Below are positions 22,886-31,800 of a stretch of 64,000 bases of DNA, piece after piece. The position numbers and the translations under genes were made by a program. This stretch comes from Blakeslea trispora (lineage: Eukaryota; Mucoromycota; Mucoromycetes; Mucorales; Choanephoraceae): positions 58,545 to 122,544 of the forward strand of contig JAIWNE010000100.1 of assembly GCA_025331445.1 (NCBI GenBank). The letters run 5' to 3'. Below the pieces are notes generated by a model that worked only from the letters and a program-made list of their open reading frames with translations, had not been told where the DNA came from and did no database searches. Numbering within the stretch: the first letter of the stretch is position 1; every line of letters begins with the position of its first letter.

Positions 22886-23977
22886 ATGGCACCAACCGGT
22901 GTGGCTGCTCATAACATCACCTGTCAGACTTTGCACAGATTCTTTGGCTTGACAAATGTGTCTGCTGTTCCCAACTTTTTGGTTCTCGATCAATATGTCA
23001 AGCTGTATCCAAAGATCCTTTTGTTAATAGATGAATATTCTATGATAAGCGCCAAACTTTTTGAATCTATAAATGATGCATTGGTCAAGACTACCCAAAG
23101 AGCAACCATTATGGGAGGAATCAAAACCGTTCTTTTTGGAGATGTTGCTCAACTGTTACCTATCGAGCAGAAAGAAGGCAAAATTTGGGAGTCCGAGTTG
23201 TTTAATGCTGTTCCTCGCTTTTCTCTCACTGATCCTGTTCGCCAACAAGATGAACGATTTGTTGAAATATTAAACAAAGTACGCAACTATCAGTTTGACG
23301 AATCCGTTATCGCCTTCATCAATGAGAGAACAGTTCTCAAATGCGACCTTCCTCTTTCCTGCTTAAGGCTCTACACAACTAGACAACGGGTTGCTTCTGC
23401 CAATGAAAAGGACTTCACTGGTTTTCCTGGTGAAGAAATGGATTTCAAGGCACACGATTCTTTTGTTGGTAATGAGCGCACTGCAAAAATTGCTTTGAGA
23501 GAAACAAGACTCTTGGACAATCTCTTCCTGAAGCCAAACATGCCTGTTATGGTCATTCATAACTTGCACGTTCCAACTGGATGGGTAAATGGTACTATCG
23601 CTCTCATTGAATACATGGAGGAAGAAAACATCTGTTTGAAGAAGACCTTGCCCAACGGAGATGATGCTATCTACTGGATTCAGCGCATAAGCCGCCAAGT
23701 GCCTGGTACTAGCTATGCAAGGACACAGTTTCCTATCGTTCCTGCTTTCGCCACCACCATCCACAAAGCACAAAGTGCGACCATCGACTGTGTAGGTATC
23801 CACTTGGATAACATGCTCTCGCATGGTCAACTCTACGTTGCCATGTCTCGAGTAAGAAAGATAGAAGATTTGTACTTTTTTGGGGCTGAAATGCCTCTCA
23901 ATATCAAAAGAAAATTCGGTGCTGATGTAGGTGCCGTAGAAATTATTAGAAACAAAAAACGCTCTGTCGCTTTGTAA
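22886..23977 (+). CDS. Pif1-like SF1B helicase, N-terminally truncated
   Basis: ORF of 363 residues carrying Pif1/RecD2-type motifs: APTGVAAHNI (motif Ia, residues 2-11), LLLIDEYSMIS (motif II, about 46-56), VLFGDVAQLLPI (motif III, about 82-93), DPVRQQDERF (motif IV region), AFATTIHKAQS (motif V, about 286-297) and LYVAMSRVR (motif VI, about 316-324). The Walker A motif, normally just upstream of motif Ia, is missing. The reading frame is open only from gttttcaag after a tgtag that could be a splice acceptor, so an upstream exon may exist or the gene may be a 5'-truncated copy. Pif1 enzymes unwind DNA and G-quadruplexes in nucleus and mitochondria, and related helicases are carried by Helitron transposons; no Rep/HUH domain is visible here. 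Base composition is clearly richer in GC than the flanks. Confidence 0.7.
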   Translation: MAPTGVAAHNITCQTLHRFFGLTNVSAVPNFLVLDQYVKLYPKILLLIDEYSMISAKLFESINDALVKTTQRATIMGGIKTVLFGDVAQLLPIEQKEGKIWESELFNAVPRFSLTDPVRQQDERFVEILNKVRNYQFDESVIAFINERTVLKCDLPLSCLRLYTTRQRVASANEKDFTGFPGEEMDFKAHDSFVGNERTAKIALRETRLLDNLFLKPNMPVMVIHNLHVPTGWVNGTIALIEYMEEENICLKKTLPNGDDAIYWIQRISRQVPGTSYARTQFPIVPAFATTIHKAQSATIDCVGIHLDNMLSHGQLYVAMSRVRKIEDLYFFGAEMPLNIKRKFGADVGAVEIIRNKKRSVAL

Positions 23978-24171
23978 CATAAAATAAAATATCTTTTGCC
24001 TAAATCTCAATCATCGTTTCTTATAAACGAGCTCAATCAAAACTAAAACATCACCGACGAACATCCCCGATCCTTGAGCAAAATGATTGGCTGCCGTTTT
24101 GGACTGCCATAATTTTTGAGCTGAGCTGAGCACTCTCTTTCTTTTTTTGAACTTTTTTTTTTTTGAAATAT

Positions 24172-26033
24172 ATGCAATCTCAACCACAAATGTTTCAACA
24201 ACATCCTGGAGCTATACCTATGGTAGGTAGCATGATGCCGCCTCAAGGTATGCCTCAAGGTTTACCACAGGGCATGTCCCAAGGTTTACCACAAGGAATG
24301 CCTCAAGGAATGCCTCAGGGTTTACCTCAGGGCATACCTCAAGGAATGCCTCAAGGAATACCTCAAGGTTTGCCTCAGGGTTTACCACAAGGTATGCCTC
24401 ATCAAGGTATGCCTGCTCCTCCTATGTCTGGTGCTATACCTTACAGAAAACGGCCCAGTGAAGCAGATACATTATCCAAACATATCAAGTAAAGAACAAA
24501 GACTTTTGGCGATATTTTTTTCTTAACCCTTTTTTTTTTAATAGAAAGAAGCGACCTACTGATAAAAACATACCAGCCTCAGTAAATAATTGAACAATAC
24601 GCGTCAAAGAAATAAAGAGACTAACGCACGGATAGATTGATTCGTTTGTACCTGAATCCAAGCTATATGCCGAGCTTGTGGATTTCGAGACAAAACTAGA
24701 TGCTACCATTATGAGAAAACGATTGGACATTCAAGAAGCCTTGGGCAAACCTACCAAAGTAAGAGAAAGTATCTAATAGGACATAAACATATTTAACCTT
24801 TCTTTACTGTTTAGATTCGACGTACACTTCGTTTATTTATCTCCAATACAGCATCCAATCATATTGGCCCAGAGGATGAAACATTTGATTTAAATCATGG
24901 TAATGTGCCTACCTGGACACTCAAGATAGAAGGTCAATTGTTAAATGTGAGTTGCTTTGTAAATCACATACGCCTATTTCTTATGATGCATTCTTGTTTT
25001 TTTAAGCCTGAGCAGAATGATACAAAAGAAGAACAGACACCTAAGTTGACAAGCTTTTTCCGTTCCATTGGTATTGAATTAGAGAGAGATTTAAACATGT
25101 ATCCTGAAGGCAACACAATTGAGGTAAATTGAGTACGAGAGAGAGAGAAATAAAGCATTGATATTTTATTTTCAAAATAGTGGCATAAACAGCCTAATCA
25201 AGCTGATTTTGATGTGATTCAAATCAAGCGAAAGGGAGATATGGATGTGAAGGCTAAAATTGCCCTTTATTTGGACCATAATCCACAGAAATTCAAACTG
25301 AGTCCCTTATTGGCTGATTTACTGGATGTCAAAGTAGAAACAAAACCACAGATTGTGATGGGCATTTGGAACTATTGTAAAGTAAGTTGAACGTAATTTT
25401 TGGGTTATTTTGTATGTCATTCATACTTTATAGTATCATAAACTTCAAGATGCAGAAGATAAACGATTGATTCGATGCGATCCTCGTTTAGCTCAGGTAA
25501 GGAAAAAGAAGAAATACTTAATCAGTGGACATCTCTTTTTTAAATCATGTGATTAGATCTTTGGTTATCCTCAACTTCATTTCTCACAATTACCAGAACT
25601 TATCTTACAACATCTCAGTCGACCTGATCCTATCCTGATTGACTACACCATTCGTGTCGATCAACCCTTTCATGCCTCCCACAAGGCCTATGACATTGAG
25701 GTTGAACTAGACAGTATTGTACGCCAAAAGATGATGCAGATCGTCTCATCTACACAGACACAGAAGGAAGTCATGGCTCTGGATGACAAGATTGTACAAT
25801 GTGTTCAGAGTATCAACAACAGTAAAATCAAACGCGATTTCTTGCTTCAGTTCTCTAAGCAACCTGTTGAATTCATTCATAAATGGATTGCCAGTCAAGC
25901 AAGAGATTTAGAAGTCATTTTAGGTGAAAGTAAAGTCAATCTAGAGGAAATGAAACAGACTGAATTCTATAAGCAACCTTGGATGAAAGAAGCCGTGTTT
26001 CATTATTTGACTACCAAAGTAAGCTTAAAAAAT

Positions 26034-26066
<33 letters not shown>

Positions 26067-26129
26067 TACTGATTAGTTTATGGCTAGACTCAACAGCGTA
26101 TGCAGGAATTACTTGGTTTTACACAATAA
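24172..26129 (+). CDS. SMARCD/Snf12/Rsc6-type SWIB subunit of SWI/SNF-class remodeller
   Basis: Nine exons (24172-24488, 24545-24581, 24636-24758, 24815-24946, 25007-25123, 25181-25381, 25434-25496, 25557-26018, 26088-26129) give 497 residues (human SMARCD1 515). Residues about 22-85 are a repeat of Gln-Gly-Met/Leu/Ile-Pro-Gln. Then follow [26 protein letters not shown] and the conserved [15 protein letters not shown] strand. Next is the SWIB domain (about 240-330: [42 protein letters not shown]), then the long C-terminal helix region ending [10 protein letters not shown]. The family bridges transcription factors and the remodelling ATPase. Intron 8 contains a (GT)n run. The ATG at 24172 is the first in frame after the T-rich leader. 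Confidence 0.9.
24235..24420 (+). repeat. 15-bp-type coding repeat (Gly-Met-Pro-Gln)
   Basis: Degenerate tandem units of about 15 bp within exon 1 of the SWIB gene, encoding QG(M/L/I)PQ blocks. In frame, so likely length-variable between strains without frame loss. Confidence 0.85.
26036..26065. repeat. (GT)n microsatellite in intron
   Basis: About 14 GT dinucleotides inside the last intron of the SWIB-subunit gene, just after its gtaagc donor. Confidence 0.9.
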
Positions 26130-26394
26130 GTTCTTACCTTTATTATTACAGTGATATGTAAAAGAGGTAAAGAGGATCTTTTTTTTTATGTATTGTTTAA
26201 AAAATCTATCTTATTGTTTTGCAACATCACTATTAAAAGCAAGAAGTCATAGCAAATAAGCTCTTTAATTTGTTTTTATTTTCAACTTGAAGCAGTTCAT
26301 TTTCAGTCAGACCCATTATATGAGAGCCACAAACACAAAGTGAGTGATCGCAGGATAATCAAAAAAAAAATTAGAACTTGGAGCTCTAGGAAAG

Positions 26395-26632
26395 TATATA
26401 TATAAAGAAAATAAGCGTAGGTGGCCAAGTCAACCGTGTCGACAGCAAAAGAGTTGGCAGCGACACAAGTAGTGCCACCACGCAACCGAATACTATGTTG
26501 TCAAGGCAAGGATAGCCCCCAAGTGCGAGAGTCGGTTGCTGAACATGCAAGGGCGCTGCCTTTCTGAGTCCTTCAGCAGGCGGAGCAATTTATCGGCCGT
26601 GTTCATCTCATAACGATGTCAAGAAATAAAGT
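26395..26632 (+). other. GC-richer island between TATA run and AATAAA
   Basis: A TATATATAAAG run (about 26396-26406) is followed by about 200 nt of balanced composition with no long plus-strand ORF, then two aataaag signals (about 26611 and 26626). Layout is similar to the islands at 17 and 21 kb. Candidate non-coding Pol II transcript or solo-LTR-like relic. Confidence 0.35.
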
Positions 26633-26774
26633 CAAAAATAAAGTTATATACTTCCCTGTGTAAACAGAATAACAAAAGAGAAAAGCTAAAGCTGTGCTTC
26701 AAGGGAATAAATCCTTTCTTTATCTTGTTGCGCTTTCAGGTTTTCAATTTGCGCACCAACAAAAGACGCATCCA

Positions 26775-27052
26775 ATATTTCAAGCAGTCTTAGAATGGAT
26801 GAATGCCTATATTTTGTTTGATGAAGCAGGCTTTAACCTGAGTTTACGCAGAAACTTGACCGTCTAACTAGAGCTAAGCCAGCTAGAGTTGTTGGACTTT
26901 GCAAACAGAGGTGTATCTCTCTCAATTATAGGTGCTATTTGCGAACTTGGTACCATTGACTTGAGCATAAAAAGGCCTCAAACTCAAGCCAAGAAGTTGG
27001 CTACAGCCTAGGAAAGAAAGTTGAAAGAACACTATATGAAATTCAAAGGTTG
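26775..27052 (+). pseudogene. IS630/Tc1-type transposase fragment, copy 1
   Basis: Plus-strand frame reading LEWMNAYILFDEAGFNLSL, then after a TAA stop, SIIGAICELGTIDLSI. The FDEAGF block is the first catalytic Asp region of IS630/Tc1-like DDE transposases and matches FIDESGF in the neighbouring copy. At least three in-frame stops (TAA, TAG, TGA) are present, and the second and third catalytic residues are not found. It is a dead fragment of the same or a sister family as the next feature. Confidence 0.6.
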
Positions 27053-27229
27053 AGTAGGAACTCGCAAAGAATAAAATTTATCTGCTTTTGATTTACTAGA
27101 GAACTGTAATGCAACTGGTCTCAATAATTTATATCCTGCTTTTGAACGGTACTGAATTTCTCTTTCTTTAGACTGTTTGAGCGTTCTTTTTCTTTTCAAC
27201 TTATTGTTTTGACAATAAACCTAACACTA

Positions 27230-28051
27230 CAACCGACGAAGTTGTAGATAGTTTAACAAAACCTTCTGAAGGATTTGCATTAAATCAATCAACAGTCAAT
27301 AGCTTTATATTACATGAGTGTAATTCGATGATCAAAAGGTTGCAACGTCAACCTAAAGCTCAAAACAATCCTGCTCGGATTCAAGCAAGATACGATTGGG
27401 TGATGAAATACGATAGTTCAGGCATGGATTTTCTTTGAAACTGCATTTTTATTGATGAATCCGGCTTCGATATCAACATGAGGCCTTTGTATGGACGATT
27501 AGCTTCTAGTGCTACAGCTATCACTTCAACGCCATCTGCAAAAGCTGAATCACATTCTATTTTAGGGGCAATAGCTACTGTTGGGGTTGTTAATATGGAA
27601 GTATGAGTTCCTCAAATGAATAAGAGAATCAAAGTTGCTGCAGGTCACAAAAGAAAAGCTACTGAAACTAAAAAAGCAGGAAAAAAAGGCACATTATCTC
27701 AATTTTTTGAGAGAGACACTTGACCAGTTAGACAAACACCTTGAACTAAAAGGCTTTTATCTTGTAATGGATAATGCGCCTATCCACAACAATCAGGAAA
27801 TAGAAACGCTAATCACCAGCAGAGGCTACATATGTGTATATCTTCCACCTTACTCTCCTGAGCTAAACCCCATAGAGCAATTTTGGTCGTTAGTCAAAAA
27901 TAGAGTCAAACGTAGTAAATTCAACGACAAGGAAGACTTGTTCACAAGAATTCGCGATGCTTGTAACGATATACATCGGGATATAATAACTAAGTTGATT
28001 GAGCACTCTGTTGCAGCTTTGGAGAAGCGTAGAAATAAACAACCACTTTAA
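27230..28051 (+). pseudogene. IS630-like DDE transposase, copy 2, broken
   Basis: The N-terminal part includes TTTDEVVDSLTKPSEGFALN and a helix-turn-helix-like SMIKRLQRQP. The catalytic parts are CIFIDESGFDINM (first D), YLVMDNAPIHNN (second D) and LPPYSPELNPIEQFWSLVK (E, in an intact 138-residue 3' ORF from 27635). An in-frame TGA at about 27436 lies just before CIFIDESGF, a second TGA at about 27604 follows VNMEV, and a frame change near 27690 separates the lysine-rich stretch from the last ORF. The 3' part is still well conserved, so decay is recent or partial. No clear terminal repeats were identified. Confidence 0.8.
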
Positions 28052-28396
28052 TAAGGGCAAATAAAATAAATAACATGTACGCTAAAAGCTTTCATAATGC
28101 TGCCATTTGGGACAGTAAGCACTGTATTTGTTGATTTTCCAAATAAAGAACGATTGTTTAGAGTGACACGACAATTTTGATATAAAAAATCAGAGAATCT
28201 AAACATTCTCTTTTCTTCTTCTCTTCCTTTCTTTTTTTTCAACTTGGATTCTATTTTTCCCCTGTTTTAATGATAAATGCATATCAGGTAAGATACTGAA
28301 CAAATCCAAAAGTTCAATATCATCAACTTAACATGCCCATAGAAACCACTTGTTGTCAAGGATACCATCCTTCAAACGTTGTCAACAAGAGGTAAA

Positions 28397-29529
28397 ATGA
28401 AGCCAAGCCTAAATTGTTTAGAGTTTAACTTTTTTATTTTCTTACTAGTACCAATTAAGTTGATTCAAAGCACTGTAGGCCCAAATGTGATTGTAGCCAT
28501 CCTCTTACATTCGGCTCAGCCCCCATTGATTGTGCTGGTGAATTCGAAATCAAAGGTTGTGTTGTCGTTGCCGATTCAGTTGCTTTTTGATATTTACTGC
28601 ATCAACAGTTTAAAATTAACCTCATTGGCTGCTTGTACCTTTGTGTATACCACATGGCAACTATTGAGTATCCGTGCGTTCAATGGTATTCGACTCTACC
28701 ACCCCACCTTATTTCAGTTTCAATACGTAGAACCACCCACTCATCTTCTGCCACCCGCTCATCCTCTGCCACCTACACAAGTCTTTCCCTTTACTGTTCA
28801 ATGTGAAGGCTATGCAGTGACGAAGAATCAGCGTTGTAAGACAAAAATCAAGATAACAAGAGCGGAACAAGAGCACTATTGTTTAAAACATGTACACCAA
28901 CCTCAAAAGAGAAAAGACCTATCCCTTCGTTATAACTGTAAGGATTAAATAGATATTTAAAAGGAGTTGCTACTCATCTTTCTTTAGTATGGATCAGTCC
29001 GTTTCTTAATAATTATCAGAAAACGTTGATATTCGAAGAACTACATGTTAAAGAAATGAAGAAAAATGAAATCAAAGGATGCATATATTTCTACACATTC
29101 GACGATGCACCCTTTAAGTCCACGTCGGAATATGTTGTCTTTAAGGTTGGCAAATCTACCGATCCGTTTAGAAGAATGAAGGAAGCCAAGTCTCTTTGCA
29201 AACAGAAGCCAAGAAATCGTATGTTCTTTCCTGAAATACCAATAGAGTTGCATGAGGATTTAAATTCGTTGCTTTGTCCTTCTGTCACACAAGTGGAAGC
29301 TTTGATTCATAAGGAATTGGAATGCCTGTATGATCGACTCAAGATCTCATGTGTCTGTAAAAAGAATCACAGAGAGTGGTTCCGTATACCTAGAAAGCGT
29401 CATGAAGACAGCAGACTGATGACAGATCAAGAAATGCTGTCTACATTCATACGTCCTGTCATTTGTAACTGGATCAATTTTGCTTTATATGTCAAGTCTA
29501 CGGTTCATTCTGAAACGGGCTCATCCTAA
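28397..29529 (+). CDS. T5orf172/DUF1766 (GIY-YIG-superfamily) protein
   Basis: Two exons, 28397-28937 and 28988-29529 (intron gtaagg...ttag), joined in frame through LRYN-LWISPFLNNYQK. The C-terminal half has the T5orf172/DUF1766 pattern: CIYFYTF, YVVFKVGKSTDPFRRM, VTQVEALIHKELECL and EWFRIP. This is a GIY-YIG-type nuclease-like fold found in fungi (e.g. the S. pombe Mug113 family) and in phage/bacteria. Upstream is a Cys/His cluster (CEGYAV, RCKTKI, HYCLKH) that could bind zinc. The first 100 or so residues are hydrophobic and unconvincing; the true start may lie in another exon or further downstream (e.g. nearer 28730). Biological role is unknown; nuclease activity is not established for this family in fungi. 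Confidence 0.65.
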
Positions 29530-29599
29530 GACGTATACGCTAAAAGATAGATATAGAATAATAGTTAAATACAATAAACAAGACAATACTACTCTATCT

Positions 29600-30853
29600 T
29601 TATAGAAAAAATGTTCTTAAAGAGACAACTGCAAAGATAACAGAAAACATCAACATAAGCATCCAAACACGTTCACTCTTCCTAGTCCGATCCGATTGTA
29701 ACTTCCAGCGGATGATCTCATTTAGCTGTTGTGCCAATTCATCTTGATAAGATTGTATGTCTTCCAACTTCTTTTTAGATCGCTTTTTTACACGATAAAG
29801 CTCTTGTTCTAACAGATCCATGCGATCATGAAATAACATGTTGTCCTGATGAGAAGTCGTCGTGCTTGTCTCTGTCGATAGACGAGTGACTTTTTCAGCA
29901 TCTGAAAGGGAAGAAGGCGGTCTCGGCTGTTGATCTGTCAGATGAGATTTAGCATGTACGAGCGTCAATTCATTCACAACCTTTTCTGCCATGACAGCTA
30001 TATACAGTTGTTGAAGCGGTAGACTATGTCCTAAATATTCTTTCTTCAACGGCATGTTGCCCAGCATCATATTGTCCGATAATACACGTGTCTTGGCATC
30101 ACCTCCACGACTCATATTCTGTAGATCCGTCAAGATCCCTTGTAATGTATCCCAGACAGCACCTGTACGATCCAAGCTCATCTTTTTATCTTCTTCTTCT
30201 TTATTGGATGATTGCAAGAATTGATCATAGGCCCATACTTGCCATCGTACCAGTCCTGTCTCGGTACGATCCTTCATGATCATGCCTGCCTGTTTTGATC
30301 TGGATATCTGTGTACGAATCTTTCGGTTGAGAGGATCGAGTAATTGAATTTCATCAAAGGTTGCTTCGAGTAGAGCTCGCGTTGAGTATTGTACAGTAGG
30401 TATACTGGGCACAATCCAATTATGCATGATTTCATTACGATGAATATTGTCCGAACTAAAACAATCATCCAATTCTTCACCAAGCAAGAGTCCTAACTCA
30501 TATTCAACATCCAAGGCCATCGCCATGGAACGTGCTTGTTCTAGATTGACCCAGATATCGCAATAAGGGAATTGAGTAATCAGGAAATCGACTTCGAAAT
30601 CAACAGGTTTTAATCCAAACAAAAAGAAGCCCTCTGTCAAGGTGAGGCCGGTTGCCTTGAAGAGTTGTCCGGCAGAGACGAAGTGACGTTCGAATTCGTA
30701 ATGGATCAATCGATAGATGGGCGTTGCGTTGAGTTCGACTTTGAAACAAGAATAGACACGAGCCTTTTTGAGTGATTCTTGTGATTCTACTTCATAGTTA
30801 TATAGGAGTTGAAATTGAAGTGGAAGAGGTTTTTGTGGTTCTGTTGTTTCCAT
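29600..30853 (-). CDS. Bqt4-like inner nuclear membrane protein (APSES/KilA-N-like fold)
   Basis: Single exon, 417 residues, starting METTEPQKPLP (upstream in-frame codons are low complexity). Residues about 40-150 resemble the APSES/KilA-N-like DNA-binding fold of S. pombe Bqt4: IYRLIHYEFERHFVSAGQLFKATGL is the core, followed by a WVNLEQARSMA helix. The middle is charged. A coiled coil (about 345-390) precedes a C-terminal hydrophobic segment (about 396-415, MLMLMFSVIFAVVSL), as expected for a tail-anchored protein. Bqt4 sits in the inner nuclear membrane and tethers telomeres and heterochromatin to the envelope. The call rests on fold-like similarity plus the C-terminal membrane segment; it could be another APSES-type tail-anchored protein. 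Confidence 0.68.
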   Translation of the reverse strand: METTEPQKPLPLQFQLLYNYEVESQESLKKARVYSCFKVELNATPIYRLIHYEFERHFVSAGQLFKATGLTLTEGFFLFGLKPVDFEVDFLITQFPYCDIWVNLEQARSMAMALDVEYELGLLLGEELDDCFSSDNIHRNEIMHNWIVPSIPTVQYSTRALLEATFDEIQLLDPLNRKIRTQISRSKQAGMIMKDRTETGLVRWQVWAYDQFLQSSNKEEEDKKMSLDRTGAVWDTLQGILTDLQNMSRGGDAKTRVLSDNMMLGNMPLKKEYLGHSLPLQQLYIAVMAEKVVNELTLVHAKSHLTDQQPRPPSSLSDAEKVTRLSTETSTTTSHQDNMLFHDRMDLLEQELYRVKKRSKKKLEDIQSYQDELAQQLNEIIRWKLQSDRTRKSERVWMLMLMFSVIFAVVSLRTFFL

Positions 30854-31312
30854 AGAGATGAATTGATTTAGTAAAGAGAGTGAGGGAGAAAAGAAGAGGG
30901 TATATTTTACAAGACAATAGTAGAAGAAGAAGAAGAGAGAAAAAAAAAAGCAGTTCGCGTCACAATAAGGGCAAAATAGCATATGATAAACATTTTTTTT
31001 TTGTTGTGTCACCTTTTGTTATTCAACAAATCCATTTGTTATATTCTCGTATATAAAAAAAAAGAACCTTTCTTTCATTACAAAAAACTAAAGCATTTTT
31101 ATTCATACAAGAAATAAAGCCAAATTGCATAAAATCACATACATTAGCTTCATTTGTACTGCTTTTTTTTATTTCATTTTGAGGCCTACAAATGATGCTT
31201 TCTTTTTGTTAGTCGACACAAAGAAAAAAAAAATTGAAAGCGTTTGCTTTTTGATATTTATGTACAAAGAAAAAGAATTTATTTTCTTAAAAAAAGAAAA
31301 GGAAGGGCTTTC

Positions 31313-31800
31313 TTAACCTTCAAAAGGTTCCAAGTACCAACGTTGGTTAGAGGCAACTTCACCTTCACGCTTTTCGTACAATATAACAGAAACACCATCT
31401 TCATCTTCAGCACCTTCAATGTCTAAAACCAAGTCAGGACGAGCCATACAGAAGATGTAACCTTCTTCATCGATTTGCCATCTTTGGTTGGCAGCTTCTT
31501 CATATTGCTTTTGAGCATATTGAATGATTTGAGATTCAGGGTTCATTTCACCACCTTGAATGTCCAAGACTTTGGCACTCTTGGCATTGATAAAGTAACC
31601 ATCTTCGTAACGCCACAATTGGTTGTAAGCATCATCGTGCTTTTGAGTGTAAACGATGATTCTGGCATCATCCTTTTACAAGAAATGTCAACTTGCTTTC
31701 ACATACACCCAATTTTTTTTTTTTTACTTACCTCAGTAGAACCATCTTCGACATCGAGGACGCGACCGTTAAAGTGACTCTTGATATAAAATAAGCTCAT
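31313..31800 (-). CDS. Small ricin-B-type (beta-trefoil) lectin
   Basis: Two exons, 31800-31732 and 31672-31313, separated by a 59-nt intron, give 142 residues. It contains the three-lobed pattern of a beta-trefoil: each lobe has a (V)LD(V/I)(E/Q)-G strand and ends in a QxW motif (NQLW near 43, NQRW near 88, NQRW near 135). There is no signal peptide, so it is probably cytoplasmic. Ricin-B-type lectins bind galactose-type glycans. In fungi such single-domain cytoplasmic lectins can act in defence against grazers or as storage proteins; role here is inferred. No toxin catalytic domain is attached. Confidence 0.88.
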
